This document shows positions 7,565 through 16,383 of a stretch of DNA of 64,000 nucleotides, in pieces. The DNA is from Shewanella algicola (lineage in GTDB: Bacteria; Pseudomonadota; Gammaproteobacteria; Enterobacterales; Shewanellaceae), in the NCBI RefSeq assembly GCF_014648035.1, contig NZ_BMQI01000006.1, positions 62,001 through 126,000 of the forward strand, in the 5' to 3' direction. The notes under the pieces were generated by a model, which was given only the letters and a program-made list of their open reading frames with translations, made no database searches and was not told where the DNA came from. Numbering within the stretch: the first letter of the stretch is position 1; each line of letters starts with the position of its first letter. Both the position numbers and the translations under genes were made by a program.

Positions 7565-9319
7565 ATGACTAATCAACTGTCCCCGCAAAAAAACGCCACT
7601 GTCGAGACAGTGAAAGACCTTGCTAAATGGGCCAATTACTCGTTGATGAACACACTTAAACGCGATCCTGATGCCACATCTCATGGTGCTGATCATAGGC
7701 CTAGGCAAGTATTTTCGGGCCATTATGTTCCCGTTAATCCCACACCGATTGAACATCCTGAATATGTTGCCCACAGCAGTACTTTTTTTGATGAATTGGG
7801 TTTTGCTGACAGCATGGCACAGTCTGCTGATTTTATGCGCGTGTTCTCTGGTGATCTGTCTAATGTCCCTGAGCCAATGAGCAAGCTTGGTTGGGCATGT
7901 GGTTATGCATTATCGATTTATGGCACCGAATATATTCAGCAATGTCCGTTCCAAACCGGTAACGGGTATGGTGACGGCCGGGCGGTGTCTGTGCTTGAAG
8001 CCGTTATCAATGGCAAGCGTTGGGAGATGCAACTTAAAGGGGGCGGACGTACGCCATATTGCCGCGGTGCAGATGGCCGTGCGGTATTGCGCTCAAGTGT
8101 ACGTGAGTTTTTAGCCCAGGAGCACATGCATGCGCTGGGTGTACCCACGTCTCGCTCGCTGAGTTTATATGTATCGAAAACCGAAACAGTGCAGCGTCCT
8201 TGGTACTCCGAAGGCTCGCGTGAGCAAGACCCCGATCGGATGATCACCGAAGCCGTGGCGATTTCCACTCGGGTTGCACCGTCATTTATTCGGGTAGGGC
8301 AGCTTGAGCTTTTTGGCCGCCGCGCCCGCAAACATGAACATCCGCAAGCGATGGCAGAGCTTGAACAGCTGGTGCTTCACTTAATTGATCGTGAATACGC
8401 CGATGTTATCGACCCGCAACTACCTTTGCGCGATAAAGTGCTGAAGCTCGCAAGTGAGTTCCGTAGCCGTTTAACGTCATTGGTGGCTAATTGGGTGCGT
8501 GTGGGTTATTGCCAAGGTAACTTTAATAGCGATAATTGCGCCGCCGGTGGCTTTACCCTGGATTACGGCCCATTTGGTTTTTGCGATGTGTTTAACCCAC
8601 AATATCAACCGTGGACCGGCGGCGGGCAGCACTTTGCGTTTTTAAATCAAGACGCAGCCGCTGAACGTAACTACTTGATGTTTTGTACCGCATTAAGTCC
8701 ATTGCTAGTAAATGAAGCCGATGGTGTAGATGGGCTTCAGCAATTGGTTAATGATTTTTCTACTGAGATGCAAACAAAAATGGAGCAGATGTGGGCGACT
8801 AAATTGGGGCTTAACCGCTTTAACGCGGCGCTATTTACTGAGCTTAGCACCCTGATGCAGCAAACCTCTGTTGATTACACAATGTTTTTCCGTGAACTCT
8901 CATCGTTGCCTGATGATATTGGGCCACTGACAAAAAGTTTTTACCGAGAGTTATCGCAAGGGCCGCAGGGGTTAGAGCAACGCTGGGTGGCGTGGTTAGC
9001 ACAGTGGCATTCGCTGCTAAGCAGTGAGGCTAATAGCGATGACACTAGCGATGACATTAGCGTATTGACTCGCAGCCATGACGATATCGCCAAGCAGATG
9101 AAACAGGTTAACCCTAAGTACAGCTTGCGTGAATGGTTACTGGTGCCAGCATACCAACAAGCAAGCCAGGGTGATTATACCTTGCTGCGTGAACTGCAGG
9201 CTGTGATGACCGATCCTTATGCAGAGCAATCTCAAGAAGTAGAGGACACCTTTTATCGTCTTAAGGCATCTGAATATTTTGCTATCGGTGGATTGTCGCA
9301 CTTGAGCTGCTCGTCATAA
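7565..9319 (+). CDS. selO: Protein adenylyltransferase SelO (YdiU/UPF0061)
   Basis: SelO is a pseudokinase-fold enzyme that transfers AMP from ATP to protein Ser/Thr/Tyr residues and is tied to redox stress. Visible motifs are the ATP-binding Lys in LKGGGRTPY (about 157-165), [13 protein letters not shown] (about 170-182), and metal-binding NSDN (about 320-324) followed by LDYGPFGF. The C-terminal SCSS holds the redox Cys where animal SelO has selenocysteine. At 584 residues it is about 100 longer than the E. coli protein (478). The extra length is spread over the N-terminal half and a Ser/Asp-rich stretch near residue 490. The gene stands alone. Confidence 0.93.
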   Translation: MTNQLSPQKNATVETVKDLAKWANYSLMNTLKRDPDATSHGADHRPRQVFSGHYVPVNPTPIEHPEYVAHSSTFFDELGFADSMAQSADFMRVFSGDLSNVPEPMSKLGWACGYALSIYGTEYIQQCPFQTGNGYGDGRAVSVLEAVINGKRWEMQLKGGGRTPYCRGADGRAVLRSSVREFLAQEHMHALGVPTSRSLSLYVSKTETVQRPWYSEGSREQDPDRMITEAVAISTRVAPSFIRVGQLELFGRRARKHEHPQAMAELEQLVLHLIDREYADVIDPQLPLRDKVLKLASEFRSRLTSLVANWVRVGYCQGNFNSDNCAAGGFTLDYGPFGFCDVFNPQYQPWTGGGQHFAFLNQDAAAERNYLMFCTALSPLLVNEADGVDGLQQLVNDFSTEMQTKMEQMWATKLGLNRFNAALFTELSTLMQQTSVDYTMFFRELSSLPDDIGPLTKSFYRELSQGPQGLEQRWVAWLAQWHSLLSSEANSDDTSDDISVLTRSHDDIAKQMKQVNPKYSLREWLLVPAYQQASQGDYTLLRELQAVMTDPYAEQSQEVEDTFYRLKASEYFAIGGLSHLSCSS

Positions 9320-9559
9320 ACTGTCTGATTTAACATCTGTGATGCTCAGTGCATTTTTGGGTTCTTCTCAAGCTAGCTGAGACTCGATAGTGTGATTGCC
9401 ATTAGCTTAAAATGGCTAAATGTTAATATTTAGCCATTAACGGCTAATTAAATCGGTAAGGCTTGTGCGCTTAATCGCTATTAGCCAAAAAAGGCTAAAT
9501 TTGCATTATTAGCCTAAAGTGGCTAAATTGGTATCAGTCTGCAAACAAAGGAGCCTTGT
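9320..9559. other. Intergenic region with an operator array
   Basis: The 240 bp between selO and the satD-like gene contains four copies of TTAGCY-N6-GGCTAA (listed separately) and little else. No terminator with a T-run is obvious after selO. Confidence 0.7.
9402..9526 (+). promoter_or_regulatory. Array of four TTAGCC-N6-GGCTAA palindromes
   Basis: Copies lie at 9402-9419 (TTAGCT variant), 9430-9447, 9481-9498 and 9509-9526. Start-to-start distances are 28, 51 and 28 bp, so the sites form two identical pairs. The last copy ends 33 bp before the GTG start of the satD-like gene. The arms are conserved while the six central bases vary, as expected for a dimeric helix-turn-helix regulator. The downstream protein ends in a helix-turn-helix, so autoregulation is the simplest inference. 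Confidence 0.7.
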
Positions 9560-10210
9560 GTGGAGTCTACTTATAAACCGATAGCGGTGATTGTTGGCGA
9601 TGTTGTTGACTCAACCAAGCTTACATCAGCCCAGTTTGAGCAACTACTTGAACGCATTAAAAAAATACAGACATGGATCAGCGAAGGGCATAGCGCCAAT
9701 GCGCACAGTATTGAGCGCGGTGATGAGTTTCAGTCTGTAGTGCATGATATTGAAAATGCCTTGAGATACACCATTATCTATCGCATTGGCATTAAAGCGC
9801 TGGGTAAAGCCTTTGATAGCCGCATTAGTTTTGCCATTGCCGCGAATGCCGATTTACGTGAGTCGGTGTCGGAGTCGATGGGGCCTGCTTTTGTGCTTTC
9901 TGGCCGAGGGCTTAATGGCCTTAAAAATGACAGATTATTGTTTAGCTCCGATAGGATCACGCTCACAGAGTACTTTGACTTGCTGTTTAAATACCTTGAT
10001 AAACAACTGACCGAGTTAACCGCGCGCCAATGCGAAGTCATGTTGCCCATGCTTCGCACCAATCAAGAATTGTCGATCAGTGAATTAGCAGAACAGCTTG
10101 ATGTGGCGACAGCGACTGCCAGTAAGTCACTTAAAGCGTCAGGGTGGCCATTAATTAATGAGCTGAACAGTCGGTTTATCGACAAAGTTGCGGGGCTCAA
10201 GTATGTTTGA
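9560..10210 (+). CDS. SatD-family protein with C-terminal helix-turn-helix
   Basis: The 216-residue protein opens with a SatD-like motif (IAVIVGDVVDSTKL, about 8-21), followed by an alpha/beta domain (ERGDEFQ near 53-59, AFVLSGRGLN). It ends in a winged helix-turn-helix (LSISELAEQLDVATATASKSL, about 170-190). SatD was named in Streptococcus from an acid-tolerance and protein-secretion locus; its biochemical role is not settled. I chose GTG 9560, preceded by AAAGGAG seven bases upstream. It overlaps the next gene by 8 bp. The DNA-binding tail plus four upstream palindromes suggests it represses its own operon; this is inference. Confidence 0.75.
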   Translation: MESTYKPIAVIVGDVVDSTKLTSAQFEQLLERIKKIQTWISEGHSANAHSIERGDEFQSVVHDIENALRYTIIYRIGIKALGKAFDSRISFAIAANADLRESVSESMGPAFVLSGRGLNGLKNDRLLFSSDRITLTEYFDLLFKYLDKQLTELTARQCEVMLPMLRTNQELSISELAEQLDVATATASKSLKASGWPLINELNSRFIDKVAGLKYV

Positions 10211-11081
10211 TTTTTTCGGCGTGCTTATCCCATTTTTATTTATTCACATCATTTGTGACTTTTATCTTCAACCCGATAGCTGGGTTGAGGCTAAAAAAGC
10301 GCACACATACCGTTCACCTGAGTTATATTTTCACTCGCTGTTACATGGAGTAGGTTTAATACTGCCTGCAATGGTGTTAGGCATTGATTGGCGTTCAACG
10401 GTTTGCTTAGTTGTGATTGTTGCCGTGACGCATTTTGTGATTGATTTATGGAAAGTGACCACACCCAAGGGCGGTAAGTTAGCCTACTTTGTGATTGATC
10501 AGGCTTTGCATGTGTTGGTACTGGTAGCGATTGCGTTTCATGTCACCGATGGTGCATCGATTGAGGCCGTGTTAACGCATGAGCACTTTTCAGATGGGGT
10601 GTTAGTGGTGTTTGCTTACTTGCTTATCCTCAAGCCAACCTCAATTGTGATAGGTGCTGTGTTGGGTAAATATCCCATCGAAAACTCAGCGGAAGATACT
10701 AGCGTAAATGCAAACACTTCAGTAAATGTCGACACCATGGAGGCTAACGATGCTGCAGCTGATCCGGTTACAGCGGTTGCTAAAGTGACAACCGCTAGCC
10801 CTGTTAACGCTGGGGCTACAAATGTCAGCGGCTTGGTTGCCGGTGGCGAGTTGATTGGTTATCTGGAACGATTATTAATACTGACGTTTACGCTGGTTGG
10901 CAGCTATGCCGCGGTGGGGTTTGTATTAGCCGCCAAGTCGATATTCAGATTTGGTGAGTTAAATCAATCAGCCAACCGCAGCATGACTGAGTATGTATTG
11001 ATTGGTTCGTTATTGTCGGTGGTGATCACCACTCTGATTGGGGCAGTAGTTTCATTGGGGTTAGGAATAAAACTGAAATAA
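10203..11081 (+). CDS. DUF3307 integral membrane protein
   Basis: Start taken at ATG 10203, overlapping the satD-like stop. The N-terminal DUF3307 part (FLFIHIICDFYLQPDSW, then HVIDLWK-like FVIDLWK, then LAYFVIDQALHVLVL) has several membrane helices and conserved His/Asp residues. A low-complexity Thr/Ala/Asn-rich linker (about 165-215) separates it from two more C-terminal helices. DUF3307 proteins are frequent companions of SatD-family genes, and the translational overlap here supports a shared job. Function is unknown. A hairpin lies 50 bp downstream, but its T-run faces the other strand. Confidence 0.75.
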   Translation: MFDFFGVLIPFLFIHIICDFYLQPDSWVEAKKAHTYRSPELYFHSLLHGVGLILPAMVLGIDWRSTVCLVVIVAVTHFVIDLWKVTTPKGGKLAYFVIDQALHVLVLVAIAFHVTDGASIEAVLTHEHFSDGVLVVFAYLLILKPTSIVIGAVLGKYPIENSAEDTSVNANTSVNVDTMEANDAAADPVTAVAKVTTASPVNAGATNVSGLVAGGELIGYLERLLILTFTLVGSYAAVGFVLAAKSIFRFGELNQSANRSMTEYVLIGSLLSVVITTLIGAVVSLGLGIKLK

Positions 11082-11727
11082 ATAACCTGATCACGGTGTT
11101 ACTACCACAACAGAAAAAACCGCAAAAAAAAGCCTCTAAATCTATAGAGGCCTGATAATCTTATGCAGATTAAAAGCGATACCTATAATCAGCGTTTATC
11201 CCCATTCCCATAACAGATAGACGCTGAGTATAGTCACCAAGCATTGTGTAGACAGTTGATTATATTTAATTAAGCTTAATGTAATTTCAATCAAGTCATT
11301 CTTAATCAAAATTAAATTCAGCCATAAATACAAGCAAACAATGCCAAAGCGTTGTACCCGCTAGATTAACATCAGTGTGAATAAGTCCATTTAGCAAGAT
11401 TGTAAAAGGGGGAAGTCACTGACGTTACCCTTGAATTGATTTTGCAAAAACGATGAGAAAGTTACAATCATAAAAGCACTATCTGCGACATTGTGTCGCA
11501 GGTGTCGTCTAACAAAGGTCGAAAATTGAACAGAGAATGTCATTGTTGTCGATCTATTCACCATAAAAATGAAAAAGTCTGTCGCGATATTTGCTAAATA
11601 AGCACTACATTTTATAAGGGTATAAGCATACATTGTTGGCTCGATGATAAGTCGTTAGCCATTAACTTGAGTGAAAACTGTTTGCCTCGTTAATGAGTAA
11701 TAACGCGTTTGGGGAACATACTACCTT
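11082..11727. other. Gene-free stretch upstream of the lactate operon
   Basis: I see no credible gene. A hairpin (GCCTCTA-N6-TAGAGGC, 11132-11151) has an A-run on its left, so it would terminate leftward transcription only. A perfect palindrome, CTGCGACA-ttg-TGTCGCAG, lies at 11483-11501. The last 100 bp presumably hold the promoter of the lactate operon. Genes for lactate permease and D-lactate dehydrogenase, found next to this operon in S. oneidensis, are absent here. Confidence 0.55.
11483..11501. promoter_or_regulatory. Palindrome upstream of the lactate operon
   Basis: CTGCGACA and TGTCGCAG are exact complements with a 3-base spacer, about 227 bp upstream of lldE. It has the size and symmetry of a dimeric regulator site but matches no consensus that I can name with confidence. 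Confidence 0.35.
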
Positions 11728-12474
11728 ATGAAAATAGCTCTATTTATTCCGTGTTTAGTCAATCAGATGATGCCTGATGTTGCGATAGCCACTTTGAACT
11801 TGTTAGAAAAACTGGGGCACCAGGTCATTTTTCCGCAAGGGCAAACTTGTTGTGGCCAGCCAATGACCAATTCAGGTTGTTTTGATGAAGCCAAAAAAAC
11901 CACGCTTAAATTGCTTAATGCCTTTAAAGGTGTTGAGTGTGACGCCATTGTGTGTCCTGCTGCGAGTTGTCTAGTTGCAGCCAAAGAAAACTTTCATGAG
12001 TTTGACAGCAGTAAGGAGGCTCAAGAAGTTATTAGTAAACTGTATGAGTTGACCGAGTTTTTACATGATGTTGCGCCAATTGATGGCTTTGTACGACCAA
12101 TAAACAAAAAAATAAGCCTGCAAATGAGCTGTCACGGCATCCGTATGCTCAACTTAGCCACGCCAACAGAAGAAATGGGTAAACAACGATTTAATAAAGT
12201 CGAAGCTGTATTAGGCAAGATTGCAGGGCTCGAGATTGTTTATCCGGCACGTATTGATGAATGTTGCGGCTTTGGCGGAACATTTGCAGTTGATGAGGGC
12301 GCCGTGTCGGCCAAAATGGGTAAAGATAAAGCTCAGGCTCACGCCGCAACCGGGGCTCAATATGCTGTGGGTTTTGATCCCTCATGTTTACTGCATTTAG
12401 ACGGCATGATCCGCCGCCAATTACTGCCCATTGAAACCCGCCATATTGCCCAAGTCATTAACGATGCCCTGTAG
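11728..12474 (+). CDS. lldE: L-lactate oxidation complex subunit LldE/LutA
   Basis: The 248-residue protein carries two cysteine-rich CCG domains, with motifs CCGQP (about 41-45) and ECCGFGG (about 178-184), typical of LutA/YkgE Fe-S oxidoreductase subunits. Together with LldF and LldG it oxidises L-lactate to pyruvate at the cytoplasmic face of the membrane, passing electrons to the quinone pool. It is the first of three tightly spaced genes (9 bp to the next). The ATG at 11728 has only a distant GGGG upstream, so its translation signal is weak or the start could differ. Confidence 0.92.
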   Translation: MKIALFIPCLVNQMMPDVAIATLNLLEKLGHQVIFPQGQTCCGQPMTNSGCFDEAKKTTLKLLNAFKGVECDAIVCPAASCLVAAKENFHEFDSSKEAQEVISKLYELTEFLHDVAPIDGFVRPINKKISLQMSCHGIRMLNLATPTEEMGKQRFNKVEAVLGKIAGLEIVYPARIDECCGFGGTFAVDEGAVSAKMGKDKAQAHAATGAQYAVGFDPSCLLHLDGMIRRQLLPIETRHIAQVINDAL

Positions 12475-12482
12475 GAGACACC

Positions 12483-13871
12483 ATGACTGAATTATATTCT
12501 GCATCTGGCTCAAAGGTGCATGCACATAAAGCGGATATATTTTGCCGTGATGAAACCCGCGTCGATTGGCACTCAAAAGCCTTATGGCTATTGCGTGAAA
12601 AGCGTGACCGTGCAGCGGCGAGTATTCCTGAGTGGGAGCAATTAAGACAACTCGGTTCAGAGCTTAAGTTGCATACTTTAACCCACCTTACTGATTACCT
12701 GCAGCAATTTGAACAACAATGCCAAGCCAATGGCATTGTGGTGCATTGGGCCAAAGATGGCCAAGAGCATAACCAAATTGTATTGAATATATTGGCAAAG
12801 CATCAGGTTAAACGCTTAGTTAAATCTAAATCGATGCTTACCGAAGAATGTCACATGAACCCGTTTTTAGAACAACACGGTATTGAAGTGGTGGATACCG
12901 ATTTGGGTGAACGGATTATCCAGTTAGCTAACATGCCGCCATCGCACATTGTGGTGCCTGCCATTCACATGAAAAAACAAGAAGTGGGCGAGTTGTTTCA
13001 TCAACAATTGGGCACTAAAAAGGGCGAGTCAGACCCATTGTATTTAACGCGGGCTGCACGAGCCCATTTAAGAGAGAAGTTTTTAACGGCCGACGCTGCG
13101 ATGACAGGCGTGAATATGGCCATTGCAGACCAAGGCGCAGTTGTGGTGTGCACTAACGAAGGTAATGCCGATATGGGTGCCAACTTGCCTAAATTGCAAC
13201 TGCATTCAATGGGTATCGACAAAGTGGTGCCGAATATGGATGCCGCAGGTATATTGCTGCGTACCTTAGCACGTAATGCGACAGGGCAACCGATTACCAC
13301 CTATTCATCATTTTACCGTGGTCCGCAACAAGACGGCGAGATGCACGTGATTATTGTTGATAATGGTCGCACAGAAATGATGAAGGATAAGATATTAGCC
13401 GAATCATTAAAATGTATCCGCTGCGGTGGTTGTTTAAATACATGTCCGGTTTATCGCCGCTCTGGTGGTTACAGTTATAACTACACCATCCCAGGGCCTA
13501 TTGGTATTGCGGTGGGGGCAAAAGAGGATTCAACCCATTCAATCCCGTGGGCCTGCACCTTATGTGGTAGTTGCACTTATGTGTGCCCAACCAAAGTGCC
13601 GTTAGATAAAATTATTGCCCATCACCGTCGTCTTAAAGCCGAAAGTAAAGCCTTACCGTATGGCAAAAGTGGCTACATGCCTTTGGTGGGCCGTTTTATG
13701 GCAAGTGACACCATGATGAATACATCAATGTCTGCGGCAAGACTGGCTTTGCGTGTGTTACCCGGTAGTTTGCTTAAACCATTCAGTGGTGCCTGGGGTA
13801 AATATCGCGAATTGCCTGTTGCACCAGAATCAAGCTTTGCCAGTTGGTATGCTAAAAACCGGAGCCGTTAA
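12483..13871 (+). CDS. lldF: L-lactate oxidation complex Fe-S subunit LldF/LutB
   Basis: The 462-residue protein combines an N-terminal LUD (DUF162-like) domain with two ferredoxin-type clusters. These are CIRCGGCLNTCPVYRR from about residue 310 and CTLCGSCTYVCPTKVP from about 358. This is the LutB architecture, the electron-transfer subunit of the non-flavin L-lactate dehydrogenase. GGAGACACC precedes the ATG. It is followed by lldG with essentially no gap. Confidence 0.93.
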   Translation: MTELYSASGSKVHAHKADIFCRDETRVDWHSKALWLLREKRDRAAASIPEWEQLRQLGSELKLHTLTHLTDYLQQFEQQCQANGIVVHWAKDGQEHNQIVLNILAKHQVKRLVKSKSMLTEECHMNPFLEQHGIEVVDTDLGERIIQLANMPPSHIVVPAIHMKKQEVGELFHQQLGTKKGESDPLYLTRAARAHLREKFLTADAAMTGVNMAIADQGAVVVCTNEGNADMGANLPKLQLHSMGIDKVVPNMDAAGILLRTLARNATGQPITTYSSFYRGPQQDGEMHVIIVDNGRTEMMKDKILAESLKCIRCGGCLNTCPVYRRSGGYSYNYTIPGPIGIAVGAKEDSTHSIPWACTLCGSCTYVCPTKVPLDKIIAHHRRLKAESKALPYGKSGYMPLVGRFMASDTMMNTSMSAARLALRVLPGSLLKPFSGAWGKYRELPVAPESSFASWYAKNRSR

Positions 13872-13872
13872 T

Positions 13873-14436
13873 ATGTCGAGTAAAAACAGTATTTTATCAG
13901 CGTTATCACAATCAGCATTAACCGCTCATCCAATGCCCAACATTGAGGTGGAAGTGACACCTCAGCCATTAGTTGAAACCTTTGCAGCAAGCCTTGCTAC
14001 GGTAGCAGGTGAGTTACATCAATACGGTGGTTTGGTGGCATTACAAGCCAAAGTCGATGAATTAATGGCGCAAAATTTACAAGTGTTGTCGTTAGTTGAA
14101 GGGGTGAGTGGTAATCGACAAGTGCCAAGTACAGCTCATGAACTGGCTGATATTGATTATGCCATTTTAGCGGGGGAGTTAGGTGTTGCTGAAAACGGGG
14201 CAATTTGGGTGAGCCAAACGCAGCACCGGGTGACCCCTTTTATTTGCGAGAATTTGATTTTAGCCCTGCCTGAAAAGGCTCTGGTGGCCAATATGCATCA
14301 AGCGGTTAATCAGGTGTCTTTGGCGCAAGGGGCACTCGGCGTGTTTGTGGCTGGCCCATCTAAAACGGCTGATATTGAACAAGCACTGGTTGTGGGCGCA
14401 CATGGCGCATGCAGCCTGCAGGTGTATTTGTATTAG
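13873..14436 (+). CDS. lldG: L-lactate oxidation complex subunit LldG/LutC
   Basis: The 187-residue LUD-domain protein (ADIDYAILAGELGVAENGAIW and the GPSKTADIEQALVVGAHG motif near the end) matches LutC/YkgG. I start it at ATG 13873, one base after the lldF stop and preceded by GGAG. A longer open frame reaching back into lldF is not needed. It completes the three-gene lactate oxidation operon. A stable hairpin (14470-14495) lies downstream. Confidence 0.92.
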   Translation: MSSKNSILSALSQSALTAHPMPNIEVEVTPQPLVETFAASLATVAGELHQYGGLVALQAKVDELMAQNLQVLSLVEGVSGNRQVPSTAHELADIDYAILAGELGVAENGAIWVSQTQHRVTPFICENLILALPEKALVANMHQAVNQVSLAQGALGVFVAGPSKTADIEQALVVGAHGACSLQVYLY

Positions 14437-14469
14437 TGTTATCCGGGTAAATAAATCGGTGCAAGGCAA

Positions 14470-14495
14470 GCTGATGTTGGGTGACTAACATCAGC
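14470..14495. terminator. Hairpin between lldG and the convergent LysR gene
   Basis: GCTGATGTT and AACATCAGC form a perfect 9-bp stem with an 8-base loop between two convergent genes. No long T-run follows, so terminator function is likely but not certain. Confidence 0.45.
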
Positions 14496-14554
14496 CACTC
14501 ACGATAAGTGCTTTGCACCACTTTTACACTCATATGTCTGTTTGTGCCGGGGCA

Positions 14555-15460
14555 TTAAAATAAATCAAAAATAGTCGCACAACGCTGTTGAATAAACTCG
14601 ATAAACAGTTTTACTTTTAACGGTTGTTGGCGGCGTTGATGATATAAAATACTGATCCTGCGATGCTCTCCAGCCCAATCTGGTAATACTTTAACCAGTT
14701 TGCCTTGCTCAAGCTGCGGCTTAACAAACAACGCGGGCCCATACAAAATCCCACCATCTGCCACAGTGGCTTTAACCGCGGCATGAATATCGCCTAAGGT
14801 CAGTTTCGCTGGGCCATCATAGTAAAATTCTTGACCATTTTTATGTGTAAGGCTCCAATTAAACAGTGGCCACACTTTAATCAAAGGGAACTGAATTAAT
14901 TGTTGTGGATGACGTAACTCGGTCAACTGTTCGGCAAAGTTGGCAGAGGCGTATAAGCCATAGTCCAGCACACCAAGCGATGTAGACACCCAGGATGAGT
15001 CGGGTTGAGCACCACCGACAATGGCCACATCAACACCTTCATCAATCAAATCAATGGTGCTGTTATTTTGCGTCACATGCAGCTGTATATGTGGATGCAA
15101 CTTAGAAAAATCATTTATCGCATCAATCAGGATCATCGACGTAATTGAGATTGGCGTACAGATGCGTAAAGTCGACTGTTGCTCATTAATATGGGTTGCA
15201 GATAACTGGTCAAATTGCGCAATGAGGTGATGATAACGGTCAAACAGCGCGCCGCCTTCTTCTGTTAAGCGTAATTTGCGTGTGCTGCGCATGATCAGCT
15301 GAGTATTCAGATTACGTTCTAATTTGCTGATCTTTCGGCTAACGGTCGCGACGGGTAATTGTAATGCAGTTGCGGCAGGCGAAAACCCACCGGCATTAAC
15401 CACATGAATGAATAAATGAATCAGCTCTAATTGTGGGCCTGATGACTGGGTCATGCGCAT
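14555..15460 (-). CDS. LysR-family transcriptional regulator
   Basis: The 301-residue protein has an N-terminal winged helix-turn-helix (GGFSPAATALQLPVATVSRKISKLE, about 19-43) and a periplasmic-binding-like effector domain. It resembles the CrgA/AaeR-type group of LysR proteins, which often respond to small aromatic or oxidised metabolites; its target is not evident. It is convergent with the lactate operon and divergent from the GntR/prp cluster, so it could act on either neighbour or elsewhere. Confidence 0.85.
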   Translation of the reverse strand: MRMTQSSGPQLELIHLFIHVVNAGGFSPAATALQLPVATVSRKISKLERNLNTQLIMRSTRKLRLTEEGGALFDRYHHLIAQFDQLSATHINEQQSTLRICTPISITSMILIDAINDFSKLHPHIQLHVTQNNSTIDLIDEGVDVAIVGGAQPDSSWVSTSLGVLDYGLYASANFAEQLTELRHPQQLIQFPLIKVWPLFNWSLTHKNGQEFYYDGPAKLTLGDIHAAVKATVADGGILYGPALFVKPQLEQGKLVKVLPDWAGEHRRISILYHQRRQQPLKVKLFIEFIQQRCATIFDLF

Positions 15461-15580
15461 TCCTTGTCGTTAGCTAGGTTGATCTGTTAGGCAGGATATT
15501 GGTCGTCATCTTAGCATGCATTGTTAATCTGAGATGCGAGCGAACACCTGTTAAGCGTCAATCTCATCATTAAATGCACT

Positions 15581-15643
15581 TTGTCGACAATAAGTAGGCA
15601 TTTATGGTTGTTTTATGTTCTAAACTTGCTATATTGTCGACAA
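15581..15643 (+). promoter_or_regulatory. Two TTGTCGACAA palindromes upstream of the prp regulator
   Basis: Perfect 10-bp palindromes lie at 15581-15590 and 15634-15643; a third identical copy lies inside the regulator gene at 15787-15796. The arms fit the style of FCD-type GntR operators (TTGTnnACAA). Their position in front of the GntR gene suggests autoregulation and control of the prp cluster. Confidence 0.6.
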
Positions 15644-15684
15644 CTTGGTGTTAATTATTCTATTTATATGTTCAAGGTATCACT

Positions 15685-16329
15685 ATGAACCAACCGATAA
15701 CCGCTGCAGATAAGACCTTTATAGCACTACGCGACGACATCGTCGAAGGTCGTATTGAAGCCGGTTCAAAGTTAAGCGAGACTGAATTGTCGACAAAGTT
15801 TGCCGTCAGTCGTGCGGTGATCCGTGAGGCCATTAATCGCTTAGAGTCGTGCCACATTGTTGAGCGTAAAGCCAACGTCGGGGCTCGGGTGGTGGCGTTA
15901 TCTCCGCAAGGGTTAATAGAGTTGTATCAAGTGCGCGAATCACTTGAAGGCATGGCCGCTCGGTTAGCGGCAAAAAACATGACCGATGAAGAAATTGCTG
16001 ACTTAGGCGCGTTATTACAATCTCATTTTGATGAGGTCAAAGGCGGCGAGTCATATTATCAAGAAGCCGGTGATGTGGACTTTCATTATCGGATTATTTT
16101 AGGTAGCAAAAACAAGCACCTAATTTCTATGCTCTTTGATGGTATTTATCATTTAGTGCGCATGTATCGCGTACAACTTGGCATGGCGGGGCCGCGTGTG
16201 ACCACCGCTTATGATGAACACAAGCACATTGTTCAGGCCATTTTAAATCGTGACGCTGAATTAGCTGAAATGCTGATGCGCCGGCACATTTTATATTCTA
16301 AAAACAGTATCGAACATAAATTATCGTAA
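15685..16329 (+). CDS. GntR-family (FCD) regulator of the methylcitrate cluster
   Basis: This 214-residue regulator has an N-terminal GntR winged helix (SETELSTKFAVSRAVIREAINRLES, about 32-56) and a helical FCD ligand domain (DVDFHYRIILGSKNKHL with metal-type His residues). It lies 54 bp upstream of prpB in the same direction. In Shewanella a GntR protein in this position, often called PrpR, controls propionate catabolism, replacing the sigma-54-type PrpR of enterics. The likely inducer is 2-methylcitrate or a related acid (inference). Confidence 0.85.
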   Translation: MNQPITAADKTFIALRDDIVEGRIEAGSKLSETELSTKFAVSRAVIREAINRLESCHIVERKANVGARVVALSPQGLIELYQVRESLEGMAARLAAKNMTDEEIADLGALLQSHFDEVKGGESYYQEAGDVDFHYRIILGSKNKHLISMLFDGIYHLVRMYRVQLGMAGPRVTTAYDEHKHIVQAILNRDAELAEMLMRRHILYSKNSIEHKLS

Positions 16330-16383
16330 TCGCTGACATGTGGCGTAAAACGTCACTCACGACATTGTATAAAGGGGAATAGC

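Noticed and set aside
11391..11633. 80-codon open frame on the minus strand upstream of lldE
   Set aside because: No Shine-Dalgarno and no recognisable pattern. A terminator-like hairpin facing leftward at 11132 gives weak support only.
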